DNA of 64,000 nucleotides, from the NCBI GenBank assembly GCA_051881355.1, contig JBJEPS010000012.1:1-64000 (forward strand), written 5' to 3'. This DNA is from Fimenecus sp051881355 (GTDB taxonomy: Bacteria; Bacillota; Clostridia; Oscillospirales; Acutalibacteraceae). Under the pieces are notes generated by a model that searched no databases, was not told the origin of the DNA, and saw nothing but the letters and a program-made list of their open reading frames with translations. Position 1 is the stretch's first letter, and the number at the start of each line of letters is the position of its first letter. The translations under genes were made by a program, and so were the position numbers. Below, in pieces: positions 31,528-40,653 of this stretch.

Positions 31528-33576
31528 TCAAACAGATTTCACAGCGGCGTATTTTGCCTCAATCTCTGCCCATGCCGCATAGGCGTCACGCTGTCCAAGC
31601 AATCGCACGGCATCGGTATAGGGCTTGGCGGCAGCTTCAAACAGCTTCATTTTACGCTCTGCCGCACGCACCGCCTGTTTTTTCACTCGCTTTTGGGCGG
31701 CTGTGGTGTCCGGCAAGGCAAGCGCCTCTGCAACGCAAGACGCATCGGGAATTTCAATCCCCTCGGGGAAATATTTCGGAATGAGCAATGCACTGCGTTT
31801 GCGTTGTTTTGCCTCGGCAATCGCCTCCCGGCGCGCAACGCGCTGCTCCTTGGTCTTTTTCGGCATCTTTTTTGCCGCGTACAGCGTTGCTTTATCAAAC
31901 TGACACAGCGCCGTAACGCTGTCTTCCACAATTTGTTCTGCCTTTTGCACTTTTTCTTGATATTCGGCACTTTCAAATTTTTGCAGTTCCCGTACGGTAA
32001 TCTGTGCCGCCTCATACTGCAGCTGTGCTGCTTTATCGTTTGCGGCGACAGGCTTCGCCAAAATGGCTTGTGCCTCGTGAATCGCCTCCACCGTGTCTAT
32101 TAACGCATCATCGGAAAGCTCCTGATGACTGTAATCGGCAAACAGCGCACGAATTTTCAGCACCTTAATCATATTGGCACGCTTTTGTTCGGACAAATCA
32201 TAGAACAAAAACGGGAACAACGACAGCAGTGTACCGATAACAGACGAAATGATAATCGCATACACCAGCGGATTGCGGAAGTCCGCATCAAACAGTTGGT
32301 CATAATTGTCCGTTAAACCGTAATAGCGAAGAATCAACGGAATGGCATAGCCCGTAGCAAGCCCAATGAGGTTCCCCGACATCTGCCCGATTTGGTCCAT
32401 AAAGCCCTCTAAACGGTCGCCGGTTTTATATTGCTGATAATCCATCATATCCGCTTTCATGGCAGGCAGATAGATAATCGACAACGCGGAGAACATATCC
32501 TTGAAGAAAATCATTAAAAACACAAGGATATAGTTTTTATAGCAGGCAAGCATCAGCACTAAGCACAGCGTTTGCACCGAAAGGGAAATTAAACAAATTT
32601 TCTTTTTGCCGAGTTTATTGGCAAGCGGCGCGCCCAACAACATACCCGGTGTTGCCGCCTCGCCGCGAATAACCACCATCAACGCGTACAGCGCGGCATT
32701 ATTCATACCGTAATAAAAAACCCACTGAAAAATGTATCCATATCCGCCAGCCAAAAAGCTGAGCCATGACGAGCCGTTAATAATCCAAAAGTATTTATTG
32801 TGGGCAACCTTTTTCAAGCCCTCTACAAAGCCGACCTTCGGGACATAGCGTTTGGGTACAATAATGCGCTCTTGCGTGCCAAATACACAAAACATACTGA
32901 CAAACAGCCCGAGAATACAAAAAATCGGAAAGGCAATACGGTAGGTACGCAAATCATCAAGCGGACCGATCAGCGGCAAGACGGGATTGACCACGGTCGG
33001 TGCGAAAGAATAAATGACAGAGCTTATTTCGATAATCCAAGCACGCTCCGAAGAATTCGGCGACATCACCTGCACAAGCCCCGCATATGCCGTCGTATAA
33101 AACGGGGAGAAAAATTGCAATACGGTATACACCAAAAACAGACAGACCGCCTTTTCGGTATATTCCATATTTTCATACGGCAGAAAAACGAGCAATGTCC
33201 CGAAAAATGCCGTGGGCAAACCCATTGTGAGCAGATAGGGACGAAACTTCCCCATTTTACTGCGCGTATTGTCAAACAGCATCGCACGCATCGGTGCAGT
33301 AATCAGCCCAATAAGCGTCGCCACTACATTCATGGTCTGCAAATCCAGCGCGGCAATCCCGATAGAAGCGCCGACAATCATGCTGCCGACATTCATACCA
33401 ATCATGCCGACCACGGAAATAATGAAATAGACGCCCGCCCCGCCGACAGAGTACGCGGCAATTTCCCGATACGGTACATATTTCTTGCTCGGCGGCGTTC
33501 GCCAGTGCGTTTTCAAGTCGCCCCATTTGTCTTTTACAAATGCGCGTAAATCTGCTGCTTTTTTCAATTTCTCCAC
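31528..33576 (-). CDS. GPH-family (MFS_2) sugar:cation symporter with long cytoplasmic tail
   Basis: 682 residues. About twelve membrane helices occupy roughly 45-490. Typical features include MFDNTRSKMGKFRPYLL-like cytoplasmic loop (LFDNTRSKMGKFRPYLLTMG) and MKADMMDYQQYKTGDRLEG. The last 190 residues are hydrophilic, helical and Lys/Ala/Glu-rich, longer than in melibiose-type carriers and unlike a PTS IIA domain. Start uncertain: a GTG at 33576 or a TTG nine bases later with a better-placed GGGGTGG. Likely imports the glycosides cut by the GH3 enzyme downstream. Confidence 0.87.
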   Translation of the reverse strand: MEKLKKAADLRAFVKDKWGDLKTHWRTPPSKKYVPYREIAAYSVGGAGVYFIISVVGMIGMNVGSMIVGASIGIAALDLQTMNVVATLIGLITAPMRAMLFDNTRSKMGKFRPYLLTMGLPTAFFGTLLVFLPYENMEYTEKAVCLFLVYTVLQFFSPFYTTAYAGLVQVMSPNSSERAWIIEISSVIYSFAPTVVNPVLPLIGPLDDLRTYRIAFPIFCILGLFVSMFCVFGTQERIIVPKRYVPKVGFVEGLKKVAHNKYFWIINGSSWLSFLAGGYGYIFQWVFYYGMNNAALYALMVVIRGEAATPGMLLGAPLANKLGKKKICLISLSVQTLCLVLMLACYKNYILVFLMIFFKDMFSALSIIYLPAMKADMMDYQQYKTGDRLEGFMDQIGQMSGNLIGLATGYAIPLILRYYGLTDNYDQLFDADFRNPLVYAIIISSVIGTLLSLFPFLFYDLSEQKRANMIKVLKIRALFADYSHQELSDDALIDTVEAIHEAQAILAKPVAANDKAAQLQYEAAQITVRELQKFESAEYQEKVQKAEQIVEDSVTALCQFDKATLYAAKKMPKKTKEQRVARREAIAEAKQRKRSALLIPKYFPEGIEIPDASCVAEALALPDTTAAQKRVKKQAVRAAERKMKLFEAAAKPYTDAVRLLGQRDAYAAWAEIEAKYAAVKSV

Positions 33577-33598
33577 CCCAAAGTGTTACAATTTGGGT

Positions 33599-34900
33599 TT
33601 ATTCTGTAAACTCCCCGTCGGAAAGTCCCAAAAGCTCTGCGGAATCCGCTTGCTCCAAATCCTCCACCGTTTTGAGCTTTTTACGAATAATCGTATTGCG
33701 GTGCTGCGCGTCATCGAGCGTTCTGCCCGCTTCGTCGATTTTCTTTTTCGCTTTTTCCAAAATCGCGCCGAAATTCTCATACTGCGCCTTCGCCGCGCCC
33801 AACAGCAAACGGACTTCGTTGGCTTTTTCATTGATCGCCACAGTCTTAAAGCCCATGGAAAGAGAATTTAAAAGTGCGGTAATCGTAGAGGGTCCTGCCA
33901 CCATCACATTGCAGTCCTTCTGGATTTTTTCAAGTATTCCCGACTGTGACGACACGATTTCGGCGTATAAGCCTTCCGTGGCAAGATACATAATCGCAAA
34001 CGGTGTGGTATTCGGCACATTGATGTATTTTTTGATGAGTTTTGCCTCGCTGTATACGCGCGCCTCCAATTCCTTGCGCGCTTGCCGTACTGCCTCGGCG
34101 TCCGCGTGCTCGGCGGCAGTGCACAGCCGCACATAATCCTCCAAAGGGAATTTCGAGTCCACGGGCAAATAGATGATTTTCGATTTATCGTCGCTTGCGG
34201 GAATACGAATGGCAAACTCCACGCGCTCAGTATCCTTTTCCCCTGTGGCGACATTTTTATCATACATATTGGGAATGGTTTGGTCTAAAATGCTCTCAAG
34301 CTGTACTTCTGCCCAGGTGCCGCGCGCCTTGACATTCGTTAGCACACGGTTGAGCGCGCCGACATTATCCGTCACACCGACGGAAAGCTCTTTCATTTCA
34401 CCCAAAGAGGTATAGAGCTTTTCGAGCTGTTCGGAAACGGTTTTAAAGGAGGAATTCAAGCGTGTGGTTAAAGTCGAAGTCAGCTTTTCATCAACCGTAG
34501 TCCGCATTTCGTCGAGCTTTTTCTCGTTGCTTTCCTGCATTTTGCCGATGGCATTTTCAATCAGCTTCGTTTGCTTTTCGTTTTGCTCCAATGTGCGGTC
34601 GCGAATATCGTTTAACGATTTGGTAACTGTTTCATTCAGCGAAATTTGGTGCTCATAATTCGCTTTGGTCATTGCGTCCATTCTTTTGCCGAGCACATCT
34701 AAACTGTTCGCCAATTCCATACGGTTGCGGGCAAATTCATCTGCCGTATTTTTCTGCACCGCGTCGATTTTCTCTGAAAGACGGGCAATTTCCGCTTTCG
34801 CACTATTATCCTTTTTGCGCAGAAGCAACACAATCGCCGCCAATACACCGCAAGCGGCAAGCACTGCAAAAACCGCAGATATGATTTCCAATACGTTCAT
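33599..34900 (-). CDS. rmuC: DNA recombination protein RmuC
   Basis: 433 residues. One N-terminal membrane helix (about 5-27), then a long coiled coil (30-165), then the RmuC nuclease-like domain with VKARGTWAEVQLESIL, YLPVDSKFPLEDYVRL and FAIMYLATEGLYAEIV. The E-x-Q / D-S-K residues of the restriction-like fold are visible. The family limits rearrangements at inverted repeats. It sits between the AraC regulator and the transporter with no obvious link to sugar use. Confidence 0.93.
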   Translation of the reverse strand: MNVLEIISAVFAVLAACGVLAAIVLLLRKKDNSAKAEIARLSEKIDAVQKNTADEFARNRMELANSLDVLGKRMDAMTKANYEHQISLNETVTKSLNDIRDRTLEQNEKQTKLIENAIGKMQESNEKKLDEMRTTVDEKLTSTLTTRLNSSFKTVSEQLEKLYTSLGEMKELSVGVTDNVGALNRVLTNVKARGTWAEVQLESILDQTIPNMYDKNVATGEKDTERVEFAIRIPASDDKSKIIYLPVDSKFPLEDYVRLCTAAEHADAEAVRQARKELEARVYSEAKLIKKYINVPNTTPFAIMYLATEGLYAEIVSSQSGILEKIQKDCNVMVAGPSTITALLNSLSMGFKTVAINEKANEVRLLLGAAKAQYENFGAILEKAKKKIDEAGRTLDDAQHRNTIIRKKLKTVEDLEQADSAELLGLSDGEFTE

Positions 34901-35062
34901 AAAAGCACCTCATATATGAATTTTAACCGCAGTATACCACAGCGGCTGTCCCGTTTTTGGGACTCTTCGGTGCTTTGCGCTTTATTGTATATGTTTTTAT
35001 TTTACCTGATGAGGACAAAAAAACATATCAAAATACCGAAGAAAAAGCAAAATTTCCGTGAT

Positions 35063-35818
35063 TTATTTTTTGTACGCTTGCGCTGCAATATAGCCGCGCG
35101 GCGTGACGCCGAACGCGCGCTTAAAGCAAGCAATAAAGTATGACTCCGAGCAAAACGCCAAGGTATAGGCGACAAACCCGCTGTCACAACCGTTTTCCAG
35201 CAAACGCTTTGCCTCTTCCAGCTTGCGATTGAGAATATAGCGGCTTAATGGCTCTCCGGTCTCCTTTTTGAACACGGCGGAAAGGTAATCTGCCGTGATG
35301 CCGATTTCCTCTGCCAAAAGGGACACGGTGATTTTTTCATGCAAACGGCGTTCCACGCACGCCATACAGCGACGCACATACGGTGAATAGCGCAGCTGCC
35401 CGCGCACCTTGGAAACGAGTGCGGTCAATTCGCCTGCCTTTTCGATTAAAAAGATCAAAATTTCGTCAGGAGACTGCATTTTATCGATACTTCGGATATA
35501 GCTGTCGCTTAAATTATAGGCAGTCATTTCATCCAAGCCCCCCTGTATGGCGGCACGCACCGCAAGCGTAACAGAGCTCACACCCCAATACTGCATTTGG
35601 CGAAGCGGGTCATCAGACAGCTTGCCGACCACCACACCGTTCTGGAAATACTGCTCCATTTTCTCTTGCAGTAAATGAACATCGCCCTGCTGAATACAGG
35701 CAAAAAATGCGTTTTCCGCCTGGTACGGGGTGTGCGCAATACCGCTTTCGCGCTGGGCAAACGCCGCATCATACGCCGATGTGGGCGCAATCTGGATTCG
35801 GTTGGCATCCGCCTGCAT
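35063..35818 (-). CDS. AraC-family transcriptional regulator
   Basis: 251 residues. The C-terminal two helix-turn-helix motifs are clear: SLLAEEIGITADYLSAVFKKETGEPLSRYILNRKLEEAKRLL and VAYTLAFCSESYFIACFKRAFGVTPRGY. The N-terminal 140 residues are helical, without a cupin sugar-binding domain or response-regulator Asp, so the signal is unclear. It is encoded upstream of rmuC, the GPH transporter and the GH3 enzyme and may control them. The ATG follows CGGAGG. Confidence 0.93.
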   Translation of the reverse strand: MQADANRIQIAPTSAYDAAFAQRESGIAHTPYQAENAFFACIQQGDVHLLQEKMEQYFQNGVVVGKLSDDPLRQMQYWGVSSVTLAVRAAIQGGLDEMTAYNLSDSYIRSIDKMQSPDEILIFLIEKAGELTALVSKVRGQLRYSPYVRRCMACVERRLHEKITVSLLAEEIGITADYLSAVFKKETGEPLSRYILNRKLEEAKRLLENGCDSGFVAYTLAFCSESYFIACFKRAFGVTPRGYIAAQAYKK

Positions 35819-35849
35819 GATTGACCCTCCGTTTTTCGAGAATATATAC

Positions 35850-35878
35850 AGCATAACTTTTTTTCATTCGCAAGTCAA
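35850..35878 (-). promoter_or_regulatory. Promoter of the AraC-family regulator
   Basis: TTGACT, 17 bases, TATGCT on the minus strand, 32 bases before the ATG. Confidence 0.7.
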
Positions 35879-35938
35879 GAAATTTGATATAAAATCGGGA
35901 TTTTCTGCATTTTACACAATTTCAGCACAAAAAATTTG

Positions 35939-35967
35939 TTGATACAAAACGGCATCTATGCTATAAT
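35939..35967 (+). promoter_or_regulatory. Promoter of azlCD
   Basis: TTGATA, 17 bases, TATAAT on the plus strand, divergent from the AraC promoter; 39 bases to the azlC start. Confidence 0.75.
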
Positions 35968-36006
35968 TGTGCCGACTTTTATTGAAAGGAAAGCGGGTGG
36001 CGAACA

Positions 36007-36735
36007 TTGTCAAAACACGGAAAAGCACAAAGTGCTGCTGTTCGCCGCAAAGCATTTCGTGCGGCATTCCCCTATACAGTGCCGATTTTTGCGGGGTTTT
36101 GGTTTTTGGGGCTGACCTATGGGGTGCTGATGCGCACCGCAGGCTTTTCCTTTTGGTATCCGATGCTGATGAGCCTGACCGTTTTTGCAGGTTCCATGGA
36201 ATTTGTCGCCGTCAATCTGTTGCTCGGCGCTTTTACGCCTGTAAAGGTATTTTTCTTGACGCTGATGATTAACGCAAGACACCTGTTTTACGGTGTTTCT
36301 ATGCTCGACCGCTACAAAAACACGGGTTGGAAAAAACCGTATTTGATTTTCGGGTTGTGTGACGAAACCTTTTCCATCAACTGTACGGCGGAAATCCCCC
36401 CGGATGTTGACCGAAGTTGGTTTATGTTTTTTGTCACGCTGTTAAACCATTTTTATTGGGTATTCGGCGCAACGCTCGGCGGCGTGTTCGGCGCAATATT
36501 CACCTTCAATACCGAAGGGCTGGATTTCGTGATGACCGCGATGTTCGTTGTCATTTTCTTGGAACAATGGCGCAAGGAGAAAAACCATGCCAGCGCCGTT
36601 TTGGGCATAGCGGTACCTGCGCTTTGCCTTAGACTGTTCGGTGCGGAAAATTTCATTTTGCCGTCAATGGCAGTTCTTCTGCTTCTGCTGACCGCACTGC
36701 GCAAGCCGCTAGAAAAAGGCGGTGATGCTGTATGA
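36007..36735 (+). CDS. azlC: AzlC-family branched-chain amino acid exporter, large subunit
   Basis: 242 residues, about seven membrane helices. Family-typical segments: AFPYTVPIFAGFWFLGLTYG, SLTVFAGSMEFVAVNLL, INARHLFYGVSML and GLCDETFSI. Works with AzlD to export branched-chain amino acids or analogues in characterised members. The start is TTG eight bases after GGGTGG; no in-frame ATG precedes the conserved region. The stop overlaps the azlD start by 4 bases. Confidence 0.94.
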   Translation: MSKHGKAQSAAVRRKAFRAAFPYTVPIFAGFWFLGLTYGVLMRTAGFSFWYPMLMSLTVFAGSMEFVAVNLLLGAFTPVKVFFLTLMINARHLFYGVSMLDRYKNTGWKKPYLIFGLCDETFSINCTAEIPPDVDRSWFMFFVTLLNHFYWVFGATLGGVFGAIFTFNTEGLDFVMTAMFVVIFLEQWRKEKNHASAVLGIAVPALCLRLFGAENFILPSMAVLLLLLTALRKPLEKGGDAV

Positions 36736-37064
36736 CGATGACGCTCTCGGAACAAATCATTACCGTAGCAGTGATTGTCCTCGCCACGATGCTCACACGG
36801 TTTTTACCGTTTTTGCTGTTCCCAGCGGACAAACCCACACCGAAATATTTGCAATACCTCGGCAAGGTGTTGCCCGCCGCGGTATTCGGGCTGTTGGTTG
36901 TGTATTGTTTGAAAAATGTCGATATTCTTTCGGGCAGTCACGGTATTCCGGAGCTGCTTGCGATTGCGGTGGTGATTGCACTGCATTTGTGGAAAAAGCA
37001 AATGCTCCTTTCCATTGCCGGCGGCACGGTTGTATATATGCTGTTGGTGCAATTCGTATTTTAA
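36732..37064 (+). CDS. azlD: AzlD-family branched-chain amino acid exporter, small subunit
   Basis: 110 residues, three to four membrane helices. ATMLTRFLPFLLF near the N-terminus and LGKVLPAAVFGLLVVYCL are AzlD hallmarks. ATG overlaps the azlC stop (ATGA-type overlap), so the two are translated together. Ends at a bidirectional terminator facing the MATE gene. Confidence 0.93.
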   Translation: MTMTLSEQIITVAVIVLATMLTRFLPFLLFPADKPTPKYLQYLGKVLPAAVFGLLVVYCLKNVDILSGSHGIPELLAIAVVIALHLWKKQMLLSIAGGTVVYMLLVQFVF

Positions 37065-37074
37065 ATACAACAAA

Positions 37075-37107
37075 AAAGACCTTGCGGGTAAATCCTGCAA
37101 GGTCTTT
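37075..37107. terminator. Bidirectional terminator between azlD and the MATE gene
   Basis: AAAGACCTTGC / GCAAGGTCTTT perfect 11-base stem with A- and T-rich flanks. Confidence 0.85.
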
Positions 37108-37130
37108 CCTTTGTTTTGAGTTTGCAGCGA

Positions 37131-38552
37131 TCAAGCATTCGTTTCTGCCTGTTGTGCCGCACGGTGTAAAGACCGATAGGTGCAGACAAGCGAAACCACC
37201 GAAATGAAAAAGGTGAGTAAGTCGGAGACGGGCATGGAATACAATACGCCGTCCAAGCCGAACCGAATCGGCAGCAAAAGTGCGAAGCCTACGCCGAACA
37301 CGATTTCACGCACCATGGAAAGCATGGTAGACAGCATTGCCTTGCCAAGCGACTGCAAATAGATAAATGCCGCTTTGTTGACGCATGCCAGCGGCAGCAT
37401 ACACAGATACACACGGAACGCTTTAACCGCAAATTCGGTATAGTAGATACTTTCATTCGACGCACCGAAAATCGCAATCAACTGATTGGGAAGCAATTCC
37501 GCAATCAAAAGCGCGATTACGCCGACTGCCGCCTCTGCGATAACCAAACGCGTCAAAAGCCCTTTTGCGCGGTCAAAGCGTTTTGCGCCGACATTGTACC
37601 CGACAATCGGGATACAGCCCGCCGCCATGCCGACAACAATCGAAATGACAATCTGGAAAAATTTCATGACGATACCGACAACCGCCATCGGGATTTGTGC
37701 ATACTGTTCCTGCCCGAAAATGGGGTCAAGGGCGCCGTATTTACGCACCATATTGTTGATTGCCGCCATCGCCGCTACAAGCGAAATCTGCGACAAAAAG
37801 CTGCAAATTCCAAGCGGGATAAACTTTTGAATTACTCTGCCGCAAAGCACAAAGCTCCCTTTTTGCAATGCAACGGTTTTCATACGGCAAAGGTATACAA
37901 CGGACAGCACCGCCGTCAGGACTTGTCCGAGTACAGTGGCAACCGCCGCGCCCATCATCCCCCAGCGGAACACAAAAATGAAAATCGGGTCTAAAATAAT
38001 GTTCACGACCGCGCCCAAAAGCGTAGACAGCATTGCAAACCGCGGACTGCCGTCGGAACGGATAATCGGATTCATCGCCTGCCCGAACATATAAAAGGGA
38101 ATCCCTAAGGTAATATAAAAGAAATATTCCTTGGACTGCACAAAGGTTTCCTCGTTAACGCGCCCGCCGAATGCGGTCAAAATCCCGTCGCTGCAAAGCA
38201 AATACACCACCGTCAGCAAAAGTCCGCAAAACAGGCTGAGCACCACCGCATTGCCGACGCTTTTGTGCGCGTCCTCGCGCTTCCCTGCGCCCAAGCAGAT
38301 GCTCACAAACGCACAGCAGCCGTCGCCGATCATCACCGCAATACTTAACGCGATGACCGTCAGCGGGAACACGACCGTGTTTGCCGCGTTGCCGTAAGAG
38401 CCGAGATAATCGGCATTTGCAATAAAAATCTGGTCCACAATGTTGTATAGCGCCGCCACCAGCAGGGAAATTACACACGGTACTGCATATTTGCGCATCA
38501 ATGTGCCGAGCTTTTCCGTACCCAAAAAGGCATTTTCTGTTTTTTCTGCCAT
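37131..38552 (-). CDS. MATE-family efflux transporter
   Basis: 473 residues, twelve membrane helices in two halves. N-terminal half has YAVPCVISLLVAALYNIVDQIFIA, a MATE signature, then NPIIRSDGSPRFAMLSTLLGAVVNIILDPIFIFVF. C-terminal half has GYNVGAKRFDRAKG. It resembles the MepA/DinF-type Na+ or H+ coupled multidrug exporters; substrate unknown. The transcript begins with a strong hairpin (38576-38620) directly after the promoter, so post-transcriptional control is possible. The ATG follows CGGAGG. Confidence 0.93.
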   Translation of the reverse strand: MAEKTENAFLGTEKLGTLMRKYAVPCVISLLVAALYNIVDQIFIANADYLGSYGNAANTVVFPLTVIALSIAVMIGDGCCAFVSICLGAGKREDAHKSVGNAVVLSLFCGLLLTVVYLLCSDGILTAFGGRVNEETFVQSKEYFFYITLGIPFYMFGQAMNPIIRSDGSPRFAMLSTLLGAVVNIILDPIFIFVFRWGMMGAAVATVLGQVLTAVLSVVYLCRMKTVALQKGSFVLCGRVIQKFIPLGICSFLSQISLVAAMAAINNMVRKYGALDPIFGQEQYAQIPMAVVGIVMKFFQIVISIVVGMAAGCIPIVGYNVGAKRFDRAKGLLTRLVIAEAAVGVIALLIAELLPNQLIAIFGASNESIYYTEFAVKAFRVYLCMLPLACVNKAAFIYLQSLGKAMLSTMLSMVREIVFGVGFALLLPIRFGLDGVLYSMPVSDLLTFFISVVSLVCTYRSLHRAAQQAETNA

Positions 38553-38575
38553 AAGAACCTCCGAGACATAAAAAT

Positions 38576-38620
38576 ACAGCGTGCACGCAACCGGATTTAC
38601 GCAGTTACGCTACACGCTGT
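38576..38620 (-). promoter_or_regulatory. Hairpin at the 5' end of the MATE transcript
   Basis: ACAGCGTG / CACGCTGT outer stem (8 pairs), a small internal loop, CGTAAC / GTTGCG inner stem and a 12-base loop. The predicted transcription start coincides with the first base of the stem. Family not recognised. Confidence 0.5.
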
Positions 38621-38626
38621 AAGTAT

Positions 38627-38654
38627 AGTATATCAAATTTTCAAAATTTTGCAA
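38627..38654 (-). promoter_or_regulatory. Promoter of the MATE gene
   Basis: TTGCAA, 16 bases, TATACT on the minus strand. Confidence 0.65.
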
Positions 38655-38733
38655 AGGCGGTTTTGCACAAATCGGAGATACATTTCTCAAAAAAATCAAG
38701 GCATTTTGCGAGCAAAAAGCAATTCTGCTTTGC

Positions 38734-39852
38734 TTATGCGCCAATCATCGCGTGGAGCGGGTCCATAAATTTGGAGTTGGACGGTGCCATCATATAATTT
38801 AACAGCAACACATTCTGTATCCCGTTGTCGCGGATAAATTGCGGCAGATTCATGCCTTGCACGCCCTCCTGCCGCGGGTCGAGTACATAAACCTCGCTGT
38901 AATTCTCTAACAGGAACGGCGCAAAGGCATTCCCGTAGCTTTCTTTAATCAGCAGGATTTTCTGCCCGTTGCCGACATTCGTTGTCATTTTAATTAGCGC
39001 CTTATCCCCTTGAATAAACGCCATATATTTGCTGGCAGGGTCGGTAATATTGGTGGAGATAATGCGCAAATTTTTGCCGTCGTCCATCGCGGGCGTAGAA
39101 AAGTACTGCCCGCTCGCCTCCACCGTCGGATAAAACACCTCGACGAAATCAGGATTATTTTTGAGCGCCTCGCTTTGGGTATAACGATACATACTGCCGA
39201 CAAAGCCGTCTAAGCGTGCGGTTTCGTGCACATCAAGCGGCTTACACTCTAAATTCGCCGCTTCGCAAAACGCCGTATACGCCTGATATGCGCCGCGCGC
39301 CGTCCAATGGTGGTCGGTCCGAAAATAAATGTATTCGTCGGTATGGCGCGACAGCTTGTCGTACGCGTCCACCTTTACAATGTTGTCACCCATTGCGCCG
39401 TAGGCGATTTCAATGCCGCGCTTTTGACTGTGCGAGCCGGTGCGGTATTCCTCCGGTCCGTAAAATTCTATACGCGTCGGCGCAAGCAGAGCATACACCT
39501 TGACCTCAGGAACAGCGGCGGCAAGCGCATTCACGGTTGCACCGTAATCCAATAGCTTCTGTTTGTTGACGGAATACATTTCCATCGCCGCGTCTTTTGT
39601 CAAAACAATATAATTGGTCGAAACCGTATATTCCCCAACCTCGGGCGGGGCAGTGGTCGGCTCGGTCGTGGTTTCGGCAGGTACAGTCTGCGTTTCGCTG
39701 CCCGTTTCGGACGGTGCTTCTGTCGGTGCTTGTGTCTGCGGCTCGGCTGTTTTCCCGTATGCAGGCGCAAACACCACCGCAAGCACTAACACTGCAGCGG
39801 CGGCAATCAGTTCTATAGTGCCGAGCACTTTTTTGGATTTGTTCATTTCCAT
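38734..39852 (-). CDS. DHHW-family extracytoplasmic protein (AlgX/AlgJ-like)
   Basis: 372 residues. One N-terminal membrane helix (about 10-32) and a Thr/Pro/Glu-rich linker (35-75) lead to an SGNH-like domain. FRTDHHWTARGAY contains the DHHW motif at about 180-183, and KESYGNAFAPFLLENYSEVYVLDPR is the matching C-terminal block. The family accompanies MBOAT acyltransferases in polymer acetylation, but no MBOAT gene is in the window. It follows the metallophosphoesterase gene with a 7-base gap, so the two are co-transcribed. Confidence 0.85.
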   Translation of the reverse strand: MEMNKSKKVLGTIELIAAAAVLVLAVVFAPAYGKTAEPQTQAPTEAPSETGSETQTVPAETTTEPTTAPPEVGEYTVSTNYIVLTKDAAMEMYSVNKQKLLDYGATVNALAAAVPEVKVYALLAPTRIEFYGPEEYRTGSHSQKRGIEIAYGAMGDNIVKVDAYDKLSRHTDEYIYFRTDHHWTARGAYQAYTAFCEAANLECKPLDVHETARLDGFVGSMYRYTQSEALKNNPDFVEVFYPTVEASGQYFSTPAMDDGKNLRIISTNITDPASKYMAFIQGDKALIKMTTNVGNGQKILLIKESYGNAFAPFLLENYSEVYVLDPRQEGVQGMNLPQFIRDNGIQNVLLLNYMMAPSNSKFMDPLHAMIGA

Positions 39853-39859
39853 AAATTGC

Positions 39860-40558
39860 TTATACCTTTTCCCCTGTTTCGGCGTTTAAAATATTTTTGA
39901 ACACCGCAATGTGGGTATTTGAAATGTATTTGTCCATATGCATACTGCCGAAATACCATTTGTCAAAGGTGCACGAGTCGGACAGTTCCTCAAAATAGGC
40001 GTTTAACGCCGTCACACGCAGGGAATCATAATCCTTGAGCTGTAAAAACCCTTTTATCCGTAGAGGCGGCTCGTGGGTAATGACCATATCCACATGATAA
40101 TCGGCAGCTTCCAAGGCATGCGCGCCCGCGAGCAGCTCCTCCCGCGTTGGGATTTCCTCACGCGACCAGGTTTCGCCCTCCGCGCGAATATCAATGTCGG
40201 GACTTTCGCCGCCGCCCATGGTAAACACGGTTTTGCCGTCAATCGTGAATACCTGTCCGCGCAAAAGGTGGTACAGATTACCGTAAATCTTATGCACCTT
40301 GCCGCCGTTCCACTCACTTACCTCGTAATTGTTCAAAAGTGAAAAATTCTCGTGCGTACCGTCGATAAAGCAGATATTGTATTTACGCTTGCCCAACTGC
40401 TTAATGATTTTCTGCTCTTTTTTGCTGTCGTCCCACAAAAAGCCGAAATCTCCGCACACAAGCAAAGTATCGCCCGCCTTCAGTGCTTTTAAGCGAGACG
40501 GTGACAGACGTTCGACTTCACCGTGGGTGTCCCCCGTTACATAAATCAAATTTTTCAC
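39860..40558 (-). CDS. Cytoplasmic metallophosphoesterase
   Basis: 232 residues, no signal peptide. Calcineurin-like motifs: VTGDTHGE at the N-terminus, LLVCGDFGFLWDD, FIDGTHENF, VITHEPP, FGSMHMDK. The third motif has Thr where Asn is usual (G-N-H-E), as in the partial gene at 1-343. GTG start after AAGAGGAA. Similar proteins are widespread in clostridia and phages; no substrate can be named. Upstream of and coupled to the DHHW gene. Confidence 0.85.
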   Translation of the reverse strand: MKNLIYVTGDTHGEVERLSPSRLKALKAGDTLLVCGDFGFLWDDSKKEQKIIKQLGKRKYNICFIDGTHENFSLLNNYEVSEWNGGKVHKIYGNLYHLLRGQVFTIDGKTVFTMGGGESPDIDIRAEGETWSREEIPTREELLAGAHALEAADYHVDMVITHEPPLRIKGFLQLKDYDSLRVTALNAYFEELSDSCTFDKWYFGSMHMDKYISNTHIAVFKNILNAETGEKV

Positions 40559-40564
40559 TTCCTC

Positions 40565-40593
40565 TTGTTTCTATCGTAAAACTTTGGTATACT
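40565..40593 (+). promoter_or_regulatory. Promoter of the D-Ala-D-Ala carboxypeptidase gene
   Basis: TTGTTT, 17 bases, TATACT on the plus strand, 60 bases before the start codon. Confidence 0.6.
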
Positions 40594-40653
40594 CTATGTC
40601 AGTAATCATATATTTTACACGCTTTGAGAATTCTTTTCAAGGGGGATTTCGCG

